Origin: CAZWLD01 sp964634685
Lineage (GTDB): Bacteria; Bacillota_I; Bacilli_A; Acholeplasmatales; JAEDCM01
Reading direction: 5' to 3'
NCBI GenBank assembly: GCA_964634685.1
Contig: CAZWLD010000005.1
Span: 5,172 to 69,171 of the forward strand
DNA: 64,000 bases
In this document: piece after piece, positions 9,521 to 17,790 of the stretch
Layout: each line of letters begins with the position of its first letter
How positions within the stretch are numbered: the stretch's first letter is position 1
The notes under the pieces: model-generated
Seen by the model: the letters and a program-made list of their open reading frames with translations, nothing else
Databases searched by the model: none
Told to the model about the DNA's origin: nothing
Position numbers and translations under genes: made by a program

Positions 9521-9771
9521 ATGATAACCGATATTTTATCCATTTTTGGAATTTGTTGTATCGCCTATTTTTTACCAAAATCAACCTCCCAGCAATTTTA
9601 GTGGAATCGCGGCTAGTATCCTTGCGGTAATTAATTCATCCTTAGAGGATATTATCCGGCACCATCGTCGCATCGGCAATCATTAAGAAAATTATTGCGG
9701 TGATTATTGCCAAAATGGCCTTTAAATGGTCCCATGAAATCGAAAAAACAATTGAAATGCCAAAAGGATAA
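9521..9771 (+). pseudogene. Decayed membrane-protein remnant
   Basis: No intact gene spans 9337-9800, but coding-like pieces can be read in different frames. ATG at 9521 gives MITDILSIFGICCIAYFLP, then a TAG. A second frame gives SGIAASILAVINSSLEDII. A third gives TIVASAIIKKIIAVIIAKMA and ends at TAA 9769-9771. Together they look like one hydrophobic protein broken by a stop and a frameshift. I do not recognise the family. The 3' end overlaps the rarA promoter. Confidence 0.35.
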
Positions 9772-9780
9772 TAATATAAT
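9752..9780 (+). promoter_or_regulatory. Sigma-A-type promoter of rarA
   Basis: TTGAAA (9752-9757), a 17-base spacer and a perfect TATAAT (9775-9780), ending 20 bases before the rarA start. The leader is therefore very short and consists mostly of the ribosome site AAAGGAGGG. Confidence 0.75.
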
Positions 9781-9800
9781 AAGACTAAAGGAGGGATTTT

Positions 9801-11039
9801 ATGAAACCCCTAGCCTATCGAATGCGTCCTAAAACCTTTGATGAGGTGTACGGACAGGATAATCTTATTGGCGAAAAAGGAATTATCCGCAAAATGCTCG
9901 AAACTAATTCCTTAACCTCAATGATTTTATATGGAGAACCCGGATGTGGCAAAACAACAATCGCCGAGATTATTGCCAGTAATTACAGTATGAATCATTA
10001 TTTCTTTAATGCTTCTATCGACTCAAAGGATAAGCTTAAGGAGATTGCTCAAGCAACCAAATATTATGAAAATACCGTTTTAATTATCGATGAAATTCAT
10101 CGAATGAAGAAGGATATTCAGGATTTTCTTCTCTCCTATATGGAAAATGGAAGCTTTATTGTCATCGGACTTACAACATCTAATCCATATCATTCCATTA
10201 ATCCAGCCATTAGGTCAAGATGTCATCTTTTTAAATTGAATCCCATTACCAATGACATGATGAAAAAAATTATCGATAACGCCCTTAATTCTTCGCTTTT
10301 ACCCCAGAAAATCACCTTAGATAGTGATGTTTATCAATATATCATCGATAATTCTAATCAAGAGGTTAGGACCTGTCTTAATATTGTCGAGGCCTTAGCA
10401 ATTGGATCAAATGATGGTCATGTGACCCTCGAGGAAGCCAAAAGCTTAATCCTAAAGCCTTCATTATCCTTAGATAAGGATGGTGATAATTATTATGATA
10501 CCATTTCGGCTCTTCAAAAATCCATCCGCGGATCCGATGTTAATGCGAGCCTTCATTATTTAGCTCGCCTTATCAGCGCCCAAGATTTAGAAATCCTAAC
10601 CAGAAGACTCGTTGTCATTGCCTATGAGGATATTGGACTTGCCAATCCGAGTATGGGTGAAAAGGCCGTTGCGGCTTGCGAGGCAGCCAAAATGCTTGGC
10701 TTCCCTGAAGCTAGAATTCCCCTTTCTCATCTCGTCATCGATATGGCGATTTCACCCAAATCGAATTCTGCCGAAGCGGCCATTGATAAAGCCATCAGTG
10801 ATTTTGAGAAAGGATTAGGAAATGGTATTCCGGATAATTTAAAAAATGGTTTGATTTCTTCAGGAAAGGCAACCTATAAATATCCGCACGATTATCCTTC
10901 TGGTGTTATATCCCAGCAATATCTTCCTGATGACTTATTAGGCGTTGAATACTATACCCCTAAGGAAACTAGTCAATATGAAAAAGCATTAAAGGAACGT
11001 TACAATATTTTAAAAACATATCAAATAAAAAAGCATTAA
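9801..11039 (+). CDS. rarA: Replication-associated recombination protein A (AAA+ ATPase, RarA/MgsA)
   Basis: Clamp-loader-like ATPase that acts at stalled replication forks. The 412 residues begin with PLAYRMRPKTFDEVYGQDN, a RarA signature. Walker A is YGEPGCGKTT and Walker B LIIDEIHRM; the sensor segment TTSNPYHSINPAIRSR follows. The C-terminal tetramerisation region shows AYEDIGLANPSMGEKAVAACEA and YPHDYPSGVISQQYLPD, as in the family. ATG at 9801 has an ideal AGGAGG site. It is a single-gene unit with its own promoter and terminator. Confidence 0.95.
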   Translation: MKPLAYRMRPKTFDEVYGQDNLIGEKGIIRKMLETNSLTSMILYGEPGCGKTTIAEIIASNYSMNHYFFNASIDSKDKLKEIAQATKYYENTVLIIDEIHRMKKDIQDFLLSYMENGSFIVIGLTTSNPYHSINPAIRSRCHLFKLNPITNDMMKKIIDNALNSSLLPQKITLDSDVYQYIIDNSNQEVRTCLNIVEALAIGSNDGHVTLEEAKSLILKPSLSLDKDGDNYYDTISALQKSIRGSDVNASLHYLARLISAQDLEILTRRLVVIAYEDIGLANPSMGEKAVAACEAAKMLGFPEARIPLSHLVIDMAISPKSNSAEAAIDKAISDFEKGLGNGIPDNLKNGLISSGKATYKYPHDYPSGVISQQYLPDDLLGVEYYTPKETSQYEKALKERYNILKTYQIKKH

Positions 11040-11074
11040 TTAAACCATTTATAGGCTTAAATAATGCTTTTTCT
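11029..11074 (+). terminator. Terminator of rarA
   Basis: AAAAAGCATTAATTAA at the end of rarA pairs imperfectly with TTAAATAATGCTTTTT about 20 bases later, ending in a T-rich tract. Confidence 0.6.
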
Positions 11075-11112
11075 TTATTCAATTATCATATCATATAAAG
11101 AGGTGATTTTCA

Positions 11113-11208
11113 TTGAACCAAAAGGCATTTATCATTGTTGTGACGCTCATTCTCTTTATTATTCTTCTTACACAAAAAGGGCCCAAAAAAGGAAAATCAA
11201 GTAACTAA
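11113..11208 (+). CDS. Possible 31-residue membrane microprotein
   Basis: TTG at 11113 follows AGAGGTGATTTTCA, a ribosome site of the kind used by neighbouring genes. The product would be one hydrophobic helix (AFIIVVTLILFIILL) with a short basic tail ending GKSSN. The last 41 bases overlap the 3' end of the opposite-strand membrane gene, as also happens at 3.6 kb. There is no homology that I can recognise. It could be a fortuitous frame. Confidence 0.35.
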   Translation: MNQKAFIIVVTLILFIILLTQKGPKKGKSSN

Positions 11209-11734
11209 GAAAATAGGCGTAGGCAAAGTAGGAATTAATCTCCTTTTTTCGATATAAAACCATTGCGCCTAAAATTGGTAAAATATAGATAACTAAAATC
11301 AAATTCAAAATGGAAGGATTCGAATAATCAACAATATTAAAAATACCGATTACAAGGAGAAATAAACCGATGCACGAAATTAAAATTCGATCGTATTTCA
11401 AGAGCTTGCAAAAAAAGTTAATCACTAATAATAAAAGACCATAGCCTAATAAAATCGCAATCGAAATTTCATTCACAATAAAGTCATCAAAAATATCGGA
11501 GGCAATTAATCCTGAGGATATTGATAAAACAAAAGGAAAAAACCAAAAGGGAAGCTTCATCTTTTTATTTACCAAAAAGATGATAGCCGCAATTAATCCA
11601 ATTCCGGCACCAATAAAAAAGCAGGACTTATGGTCGATTAAACGACCAATTCCATATCCAATATAAAGAATTATTAAAGAAACCCATTGCAAAACTAAAA
11701 TCCGATCCAGGTTTTTTTTAAGACCATTATCCAT
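11168..11734 (-). CDS. Uncharacterised multi-pass membrane protein
   Basis: About 188 residues with six or so hydrophobic segments and few charged residues outside short loops. I do not recognise the family and see no catalytic motif. ATG at 11734 follows GGGTGATAAAT, whereas the upstream in-frame GTG (11743) is part of that site. It lies 46 bases downstream of the FtsK-like gene on the same strand and may share its transcript. Confidence 0.55.
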   Translation of the reverse strand: MDNGLKKNLDRILVLQWVSLIILYIGYGIGRLIDHKSCFFIGAGIGLIAAIIFLVNKKMKLPFWFFPFVLSISSGLIASDIFDDFIVNEISIAILLGYGLLLLVINFFCKLLKYDRILISCIGLFLLVIGIFNIVDYSNPSILNLILVIYILPILGAMVLYRKKEINSYFAYAYFLSYLIFLFWALFV

Positions 11735-11780
11735 ATTTATCACCCACTTTTTTTTATTATAACAAAGTCATAGCGTAAAA

Positions 11781-13454
11781 TCAATGAATTACATTTTTAT
11801 ATTCCATATCTGTAATAAATCCTGATTGAACGCGACAGCTTTTATCCTGATATCGATAGATAAAATCACCCTTCCCGACCAAATAAATAGCTTGATCATT
11901 ATCTAATAATTCATATGATTGACCGATATTATTTACCTTAAAAACTAATTTGACCGGGAGTGTACTTTTAAGTAAATTGGTAATTGTATTAGGTTTTCGA
12001 TTAATAACAACTAACGATATTCCAACCTTTTGACCGATTTGGGCTAAATAGATAATTTTTCCTTCAATAGCTTGAAAATTCATACTGTCATATATTATTT
12101 CTAATCCATTAATGAAAAGAAAAAGATAATCCATTGTTTCACAATCAATTTTTTTTAAGTTAATAGCCTTGTTACATTCCTCGAGGCTATTGACCCCTAA
12201 AAATTTGAACAAATCCATTCTTCTTTCAATTTCATTTACAATCTCCGTAAAGGCTTTATCTAGTCCCTTTACATCCTTATAGTAATCAAATATTTCTAAT
12301 TCGATAAATTCTTTATTTAAGTCCACAAAGGTAATTTTTATGGGCTTTTTTAATAATTTTATTCCGGTAATCATTCCTTTAATGAAGGTTTTGATTCCCG
12401 TATTTAAAGAACCGCTTAACAACATATGAAGTCCTTTTTTATAATCAAAATCGATGATTTGATTATTAACATCAAATCCTAAATTGATGTTCTCATTTTC
12501 CTCCTTTAAGACTTTTTTTAATGACAACAAATCCTTAAACTTATTTTCAAATTGAATTAATACTTGTCCCTTATCTATGGACATATAATAGGCCCCCGTA
12601 ATAATTTCCTTGATTCTCGATTTTAAGATTTGCTCATCATAATTATTAAGGGTAAGCCTAATCTCAGAAAATAAATAGGACACACTAAAGCTCGTCTTTA
12701 AAACCTCGTAATTTAAAACCTTCATGAGATTACATACACCGTAATGAAGATCCTCAGTAATCTTATTTTGGAGATTCATATTGATGTTTGAATCAGAATC
12801 TGATAAAAGAGTAATGTTCTTCTTTTTGGGCTTTTTTTGATAATCGATTTTTTTAAAATAAGCAATGATTAGATAATAAATTTCCTTTAGCTTAATTACA
12901 AATCTTTTTAATAAATGATAAAAGCTAAAGAGATTATTATTTGAAATAAAAATAAAAGAAATAAAAAGAACGAGGATGATTACTAAAAAGGAGCCAATAT
13001 CTCCAAACAAAAAATAAAGGATTTGATAAATAAAGCCGCCAATCAAGCCACCACCCATTATGTAGCTATCCTGAAAGCTTTTTAAATAAAGCATATAGAT
13101 GTTCCACATTCCAACTAAGGAATTACTTCCATAGGCAAAGGAAAAGGTATAAAAATTTTGATGGGATAAGAGCATTAGACTTAACAATAATAAAAAAATA
13201 CCATTGTACCTTAAGGTAAATAGATTAAATTTTTCTTTCTTAAAAACAAGAAGAAAACCGCTAACCATTCCCGTTAATAAAAAGCCAAAATACCAATCTC
13301 CTACTAATATTCGAAATAAAATCTGAAGTCCTGTTCCTATTTTTCCAATGGAAGCTAAAATAATCGTGGAAACAAAAATCAATCCCATCCCAATTAGCTC
13401 ATAATATATTTCCTTATCCTCTTTGACCTCACGGAGCTTCTTTTCTTTGCCCAT
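11781..13454 (-). CDS. FtsK/SpoIIIE-like protein with degenerate ATPase motifs
   Basis: 557 residues. Residues about 20-170 contain four or more membrane helices, as in FtsK. The C-terminal half aligns by motif with the FtsK motor: HMLLSGSLNTGIKT at the Walker A position, FVDLNKEFIELEIFDYY, EIERRMDLFKFLGV, then INRKPNTITNLLKSTLP (the TQRPS region) and LVGKGDFIYRYQDKSCRVQSGF. The critical residues are gone. The P-loop reads G-x4-G-I-K-T, where functional motors have G-x4-GK[ST]. Walker B reads YLFLFINGLEII in place of an IVDE-type segment. The DNA-sequence-reading gamma domain is absent. It is probably a non-motor paralog. Start chosen because GGTGATATA precedes ATG at 13454. Confidence 0.7.
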   Translation of the reverse strand: MGKEKKLREVKEDKEIYYELIGMGLIFVSTIILASIGKIGTGLQILFRILVGDWYFGFLLTGMVSGFLLVFKKEKFNLFTLRYNGIFLLLLSLMLLSHQNFYTFSFAYGSNSLVGMWNIYMLYLKSFQDSYIMGGGLIGGFIYQILYFLFGDIGSFLVIILVLFISFIFISNNNLFSFYHLLKRFVIKLKEIYYLIIAYFKKIDYQKKPKKKNITLLSDSDSNINMNLQNKITEDLHYGVCNLMKVLNYEVLKTSFSVSYLFSEIRLTLNNYDEQILKSRIKEIITGAYYMSIDKGQVLIQFENKFKDLLSLKKVLKEENENINLGFDVNNQIIDFDYKKGLHMLLSGSLNTGIKTFIKGMITGIKLLKKPIKITFVDLNKEFIELEIFDYYKDVKGLDKAFTEIVNEIERRMDLFKFLGVNSLEECNKAINLKKIDCETMDYLFLFINGLEIIYDSMNFQAIEGKIIYLAQIGQKVGISLVVINRKPNTITNLLKSTLPVKLVFKVNNIGQSYELLDNDQAIYLVGKGDFIYRYQDKSCRVQSGFITDMEYKNVIH

Positions 13455-13530
13455 TATATCACCATTTTAATGATACAATAATGAAAAATCGATTTTTGTA
13501 AAAAAAAATGATTTTTTTTATTTTTTCCCC

Positions 13531-13559
13531 TTGACATTAGTTTTTTTAGATGTTACAAT
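13531..13559 (+). promoter_or_regulatory. Consensus sigma-A promoter for a free-standing RNA
   Basis: TTGACA (13531-13536), exactly 17 bases, then TACAAT (13554-13559). One of the best -35/-10 matches in the window. No protein gene follows on this strand. Confidence 0.75.
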
Positions 13560-13565
13560 ATAGAT

Positions 13566-13699
13566 GCATTCGATAAGAATGCTACTTATCCCCTATAATT
13601 GTATGTCAATCATACAAAAAATTTTATTCACAAATCCCCTTTTTAAAAGAACCCTACTTGCCCAAGTAGGGTTCATCCCTTTTATAGGGATTTTTTTTT
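13566..13699 (+). ncRNA. Putative structured small RNA, about 134 nt
   Basis: The expected start falls about 7 bases after the -10 box. Four helices follow. They are GCATTC/GAATGC (13566-13582), TTGTATG/CATACAA (13599-13617), and a perfect 11-bp stem with loop GCCC (13649-13674). The fourth is a terminator stem ATCCCT/AGGGAT followed by T9 (13675-13699). The 5' segment ATCCCCTATAA (about 13588-13598) could also pair with the terminator's 3' arm TTATAGGGAT, so a switch is possible. It does not show SRP, tmRNA or RNase P signatures that I know. The only genes nearby are on the other strand. Confidence 0.6.
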
Positions 13700-13838
13700 G
13701 CTGTTAAAAAAGTCTTAAGAATATACTTAGGAACGAAAAATCTTAACTTTTTTTTGAAGCATATCATCACCTCTATTTAACCACCCCATAATTTTTCATC
13801 AAATGGGTACTTAAGTATAAAATTTGTTTTCTTCAAAT

Positions 13839-13862
13839 AAAAAAAAGGGTTGATTTCAACCC
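13839..13862 (-). terminator. Terminator of the TIR/Ycf46 operon
   Basis: On the minus strand GGGTTG-AAAT-CAACCC is followed by eight T residues, immediately after the stop of the last gene in the operon. Confidence 0.8.
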
Positions 13863-13867
13863 ATTTT

Positions 13868-15601
13868 CTATATTTTATTTAATGCATCGATAATATCATA
13901 GCTAATATTATCATTGACAGTATAATCACGAATATATTGAAGATACTCATCACAAATATTCTTCATAATACCTTGAGCCTCTGTGCATTCATTTTGAATT
14001 CGCATCTTGATACGTGATCTCTTACGATTATATAGGAAAATATTGATCGCCGTGATAATGAAAAATCCACAGCCAACAAGGAAGCCTAAATAATAAAGCT
14101 CCATTTCTTTTTGAATCATAAGCATACCTAGGGCTGTACCAGCAATGGCGATGATTAAGCTAAGTAATGTTGGAATAATCGAAACCTTGCGAAGAAGGGT
14201 ATTCTTCTTTTTTTCATAAAAGCCAATTACCTTTGAATCCTCACGGTCAGGGTTTTCCAAATCACAGATATTTTCATAGTCGTTGATACGGACTCTTCTT
14301 TCGGATGTCATAAGCTTGCGATAATCCTCAAAATAGGCATTAGCGGCCTTAATTACAATATCCTTAGTTAAAGAAAACATATTCCAAATTGCTAAATTGC
14401 TGATGTTCTTTTCCTTAGGATCAAAAATCCATCCAACCATTTGATTAACCAAATTAAGTGGCGATTTTTCTTCCTTTTTCTTGGCCTCATATATTTCCTT
14501 TGCGAGTTCAATATTGCCTTTATTTTTAATAATTTCCTCTTGATATTCAATTTCCTCATAAAGCTTCTTTTCCTTTTCACTTGGAACGTCGACTATATGA
14601 TCTAAATAATTTTTTAAATAAGAATTTTTATCATCATCCGAGAAATTATTGATTTTATTAATAAATTCTAAAATAGCGGAATTATTTTTGGCCCTTGATA
14701 AAATCAAAGTCAATTTATCTACATCCAAGCAATAATTTGCTAAATTCTTGTAATATGAGGTTTCAGGAACATCCAAATGCACAAAATAATTATTGACATA
14801 ATCAACTAAAGAGGCTTGAGATTGCTTTGCTTCCTTGCTTTTTAGTTGAGTTTGTAGATATTCCTTAATATCAACACTAATCGCATCCAGATTTTTGTCA
14901 GATACCTTACCACTTAATAAGGATATTAGCATCAAAAAGGTATCATCATCACTCTTTTGCATATATGACTTTTGATAACGCTTAAACCAAAGACCAGCTG
15001 CTTCCTCACGTCCCATCAATAAATTGAAAATCATGAAGAAAATCGAGGTGTTTTTTTCATCAAGTGTCAAAGCATTTTTTAAAGCCTTATTAGCTCCATG
15101 CTTATTATCCTTTTTCCAATATAAAATCGCAACACAAGCTGCCGTAAGCCAATAATCTGGTGATTTTAATTGCTTCTTTTCAATGCTTTTTTCTAAAACA
15201 TCATCGGATACAACCTCTAAATTAAAGCTATCAAGAAGGGCTAAAATAACTCTTCTTACCGTACGATATTCATCAAAGGAATAATAAAGGTCATCCTGAA
15301 GGGCACGAATTTTTTTATTCGCATCCTCCATATTTTTGAAGGAATGATATATCCTTTCAATCTCTAATTCAAGCTCATAGCTGTTTAGCATCATATCTGT
15401 TGAGGCCTTCAAGATATCTTTTGATTTATCGAGCTCAGCCTCAACCTTTTTATTATATTCAGCTATTTCATTATTAGCCTTATCAACGGAATTAGTGACA
15501 AATTCAATTTCACCCTTGATTGTCTCATTTTTTCGCAATATTTCTTTTAGTTGCCCCTCAAGACGACTAATTTCGGATTTTAATTCACTTACTTCAACCA
15601 C
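13868..15601 (-). CDS. Coiled-coil, two-TM protein C of the TIR/Ycf46 operon
   Basis: 577 residues; function unknown. Residues 1-110 are strongly coiled-coil. The helical middle carries a block shared with the two upstream paralogs: RRVILALLDSF, then YWLTAACVAILYW, a run of alternating Ala/Lys, and TSIFFMIFNLLMGREEAAGLWFKRY. Two membrane helices lie near residues 473-493 and 500-524, and a soluble helical tail ends the protein. GTG at 15601 follows AAGGAGGACTAATCT. It is the last gene of the operon, 3 bases after the AAA+ gene. The block resembles TPR-like helical repeats, but no catalytic residues are apparent. Confidence 0.75.
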   Translation of the reverse strand: MVEVSELKSEISRLEGQLKEILRKNETIKGEIEFVTNSVDKANNEIAEYNKKVEAELDKSKDILKASTDMMLNSYELELEIERIYHSFKNMEDANKKIRALQDDLYYSFDEYRTVRRVILALLDSFNLEVVSDDVLEKSIEKKQLKSPDYWLTAACVAILYWKKDNKHGANKALKNALTLDEKNTSIFFMIFNLLMGREEAAGLWFKRYQKSYMQKSDDDTFLMLISLLSGKVSDKNLDAISVDIKEYLQTQLKSKEAKQSQASLVDYVNNYFVHLDVPETSYYKNLANYCLDVDKLTLILSRAKNNSAILEFINKINNFSDDDKNSYLKNYLDHIVDVPSEKEKKLYEEIEYQEEIIKNKGNIELAKEIYEAKKKEEKSPLNLVNQMVGWIFDPKEKNISNLAIWNMFSLTKDIVIKAANAYFEDYRKLMTSERRVRINDYENICDLENPDREDSKVIGFYEKKKNTLLRKVSIIPTLLSLIIAIAGTALGMLMIQKEMELYYLGFLVGCGFFIITAINIFLYNRKRSRIKMRIQNECTEAQGIMKNICDEYLQYIRDYTVNDNISYDIIDALNKI

Positions 15602-15604
15602 AGA

Positions 15605-17104
15605 TTAGTCCTCCTTTGAAGCATTTATCGCTCTTTCATTACCCCAGCTACGGCATTGCTCAATTGTCTCGGGATTTGAAATTGAAATCGGAATAATGCT
15701 CTTAATTTTCTTACAAACAAGATCAAAGGTAATGGCATCCTGTCCATTTAAAATGGCATATTGGGCAACCTCCTTGATGGCGGTTTCAATATCCGCTGAC
15801 GAATAGCCCTTGGTTAGCTCAACTAAGGTCTCAAGCTCGGAATCAAGGAAATTAACATGAAGGCAACGATCACCATAATAAAGAATAACATTTTTTCGTT
15901 CCTCTTTATTAGGTAAATCAATGAAGAACATTTCCGAAAAACGGCCCTTACGGAAAAGTTCACTTGGAAGCTTAGTTACATCATTAGCGGTTGCTACAAG
16001 GAAAACGCGGCTTGTCGATTCCTGAAGCCAAAACAAAAATTGACCTAAAATTCGTTTACCCGTATCATTTCCCGAATCCGATGTTGATAAGGCCTTTTCG
16101 ATTTCATCAATCCAAAGAACACAAGGCGAAACGTTGTCGATAAAATCCAAAGCCTCCTTCATCTTCTTTTCACTTTCTCCGACCCATTTATCGTAGACAT
16201 TTCCTAAATCAAAGCGGAATAAAGGAAGCTCCCATTCAAGCGAAATCATCTTTGCCGATAGGGATTTACCACATCCTGGAACACCGGCAAGCAAAATTCC
16301 CTTTGGTGTTTCAAGGCTACGGGACGCAAGCACCTCATCAGGCGCAAAGAAGATATTTTTCTTTTCCTTGAGCCAATCCTTAAGATTTTCTAGTCCGGCC
16401 ACCTTGATAGTTGGATTAACCTCAACTAATTGAACGGTTGAAACACCCGAATAAAGACGATTCTTTTGCTTTGTTAAATCGATAATATTATTTTTACCTA
16501 AGCCTTGTGGGGAAACTAAAGCGGCGGATAAAATATTCTCTAATTGAATCTCCGAAAAGCCTCTTAATAAGGTTGCGGCCTTGCGAGTTGCTTCATCATC
16601 CCAATTGATTTTAAAACGACCACTATAGGTTCGGATAAATTCATTAATTTGGATAGCCCGTTCACTCATATCCGGAAAATCCAAAACGGTAATCATTCCG
16701 AAGCGAACCAAGCGACTCCAAACCTCATCCGGCGTTACAATGATAACGGTACAGCTACTTTCCTTAGCTAAATATAAAACATTTAGTAAATCTCGGCTGT
16801 AGCTATTGTCACAATCAAGGTGTTTAATATCACCAATCGCAAAAATCATATTGTGGCGCTTTTTAAAGGTCTTAACCATATATCCAAGCGGATCACTATC
16901 GATATTAAGCGGTGTGCCCTCATTTTTCATATTATAGACCTGTTTAGCGTCTGTATAATACTCCAAATCAAGGTTTTTCTCATAGGCTAATTCTCCTAAT
17001 AATCGTTCCACACGCTCTCTTTCGGCGGATTTTACGATAATTAACGGCGTTCTAGCACAAATATAATTAAATATTTCTTTTTTTACTGTACGAAAATTAC
17101 TCAT
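15605..17104 (-). CDS. Ycf46-type AAA+ ATPase
   Basis: 499 residues. The N-terminal domain (about 1-225) follows the Ycf46 pattern, including DPLGYMVKTFKKRHNMIFAIGD and the region where a P-loop would be, but without one. The AAA+ core begins at VAGLENLKDWL. Walker A is GVPGCGKS (274-281) and Walker B VLWIDEIE (329-336); sensor 1 is ATAND and the arginine finger lies in RKGRF (385-389). The pore-loop position reads YDKWVGESE. No protease or zinc motif follows, so it is a remodeller, not an FtsH-type protease. It starts one base after the preceding stop, with AGGTGATTAA as ribosome site, which indicates tight coupling. Confidence 0.85.
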   Translation of the reverse strand: MSNFRTVKKEIFNYICARTPLIIVKSAERERVERLLGELAYEKNLDLEYYTDAKQVYNMKNEGTPLNIDSDPLGYMVKTFKKRHNMIFAIGDIKHLDCDNSYSRDLLNVLYLAKESSCTVIIVTPDEVWSRLVRFGMITVLDFPDMSERAIQINEFIRTYSGRFKINWDDEATRKAATLLRGFSEIQLENILSAALVSPQGLGKNNIIDLTKQKNRLYSGVSTVQLVEVNPTIKVAGLENLKDWLKEKKNIFFAPDEVLASRSLETPKGILLAGVPGCGKSLSAKMISLEWELPLFRFDLGNVYDKWVGESEKKMKEALDFIDNVSPCVLWIDEIEKALSTSDSGNDTGKRILGQFLFWLQESTSRVFLVATANDVTKLPSELFRKGRFSEMFFIDLPNKEERKNVILYYGDRCLHVNFLDSELETLVELTKGYSSADIETAIKEVAQYAILNGQDAITFDLVCKKIKSIIPISISNPETIEQCRSWGNERAINASKED

Positions 17105-17599
17105 TTAATCACCTACTTTAAATATTTCGCCAAACGCTAATTTTTTCATGTCATACAAAACATTAACATATTCCCGATTAACCCGTCCATTGAGTTCAAA
17201 AAATAGCGATAAATCCTTAAAGTATTTTTTAAGCTCCTGACATATTTGATCGGATAATTGCTTTCTTGTTTCAAAGCGAACAAATTCCAGATTTTGATAA
17301 AATGTTAAATTAACAAAATCATTTTTTAGTTTTTTTAAAAGTCTTGAAATACCGATAAAATCATTGACCTCAATCATAAAATTAATATCCTTGTTAAATT
17401 TTTTTAGCTTTTTCGACATTGTAAAATTCAAATAGGAAACTAATTGATTTTGAAAAAGTCCAATAATATAGCTATCGTTTTCAAGCTTTCCTTGCCGAAG
17501 AATATTCGCATCATCCTCGGTCATTTCGTATTCCTTAAAATATTCAAAGGCCCGAAGCCATTCATTATATGTTGTTGGGGGATAAATAAACGCTTGCAT
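17105..17599 (-). CDS. Small helical protein of the TIR/Ycf46 operon
   Basis: 164 residues, mostly predicted helix, rich in Lys, Phe, Leu and Asn, with no membrane segment and no motif I recognise. The ATG at 17599 overlaps the TAA of the microprotein gene as TAATG, so translation is probably coupled. The stop is one base from the AAA+ start. Its size and placement suggest an adaptor or partner of the ATPase, but that is inference. Confidence 0.65.
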   Translation of the reverse strand: MQAFIYPPTTYNEWLRAFEYFKEYEMTEDDANILRQGKLENDSYIIGLFQNQLVSYLNFTMSKKLKKFNKDINFMIEVNDFIGISRLLKKLKNDFVNLTFYQNLEFVRFETRKQLSDQICQELKKYFKDLSLFFELNGRVNREYVNVLYDMKKLAFGEIFKVGD

Positions 17600-17778
17600 T
17601 ATTTAAAGAATGAAAAAGGTGGCTCTAAACTCCAAGCTGGAAGCTTTTTGTTCATTTCCTTAAGTTTTTCATTAGATAAATCGGTCGTCTTTTCATCATC
17701 ATCGGCTTTAACAAGATTTTTCATAATATTTTTTTCTAATTTATCATTAATTTGAATTAAGTTTTCCTCATTTTTCAT
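17599..17778 (-). CDS. 59-residue microprotein with aromatic/proline-rich C-terminal tail
   Basis: Found by hand: ATG at 17778 with AGGAGGAATTAATC upstream, and TAA at 17599-17601 overlapping the next start. The product begins MKNEENLIQINDKLEKNIMK, is charged and helical, and ends LPAWSLEPPFSFFK. The tail is strikingly unlike the rest and looks like a docking or recognition peptide. It is flanked by tightly spaced genes on both sides, which supports real expression. I do not recognise a family. Confidence 0.65.
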   Translation of the reverse strand: MKNEENLIQINDKLEKNIMKNLVKADDDEKTTDLSNEKLKEMNKKLPAWSLEPPFSFFK

Positions 17779-17790
17779 GATTAATTCCTC

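Noticed and set aside
13564..13708. A 47-codon frame across the orphan RNA
   Set aside because: Its ATG lies before the expected transcript start, there is no ribosome site, and it reads straight through the hairpins and the terminator.
15605..17104. FtsH or Lon-type protease assignment for the AAA+ protein
   Set aside because: No HEXXH or Ser-Lys protease motif follows the ATPase core, and the N-terminal half fits Ycf46.
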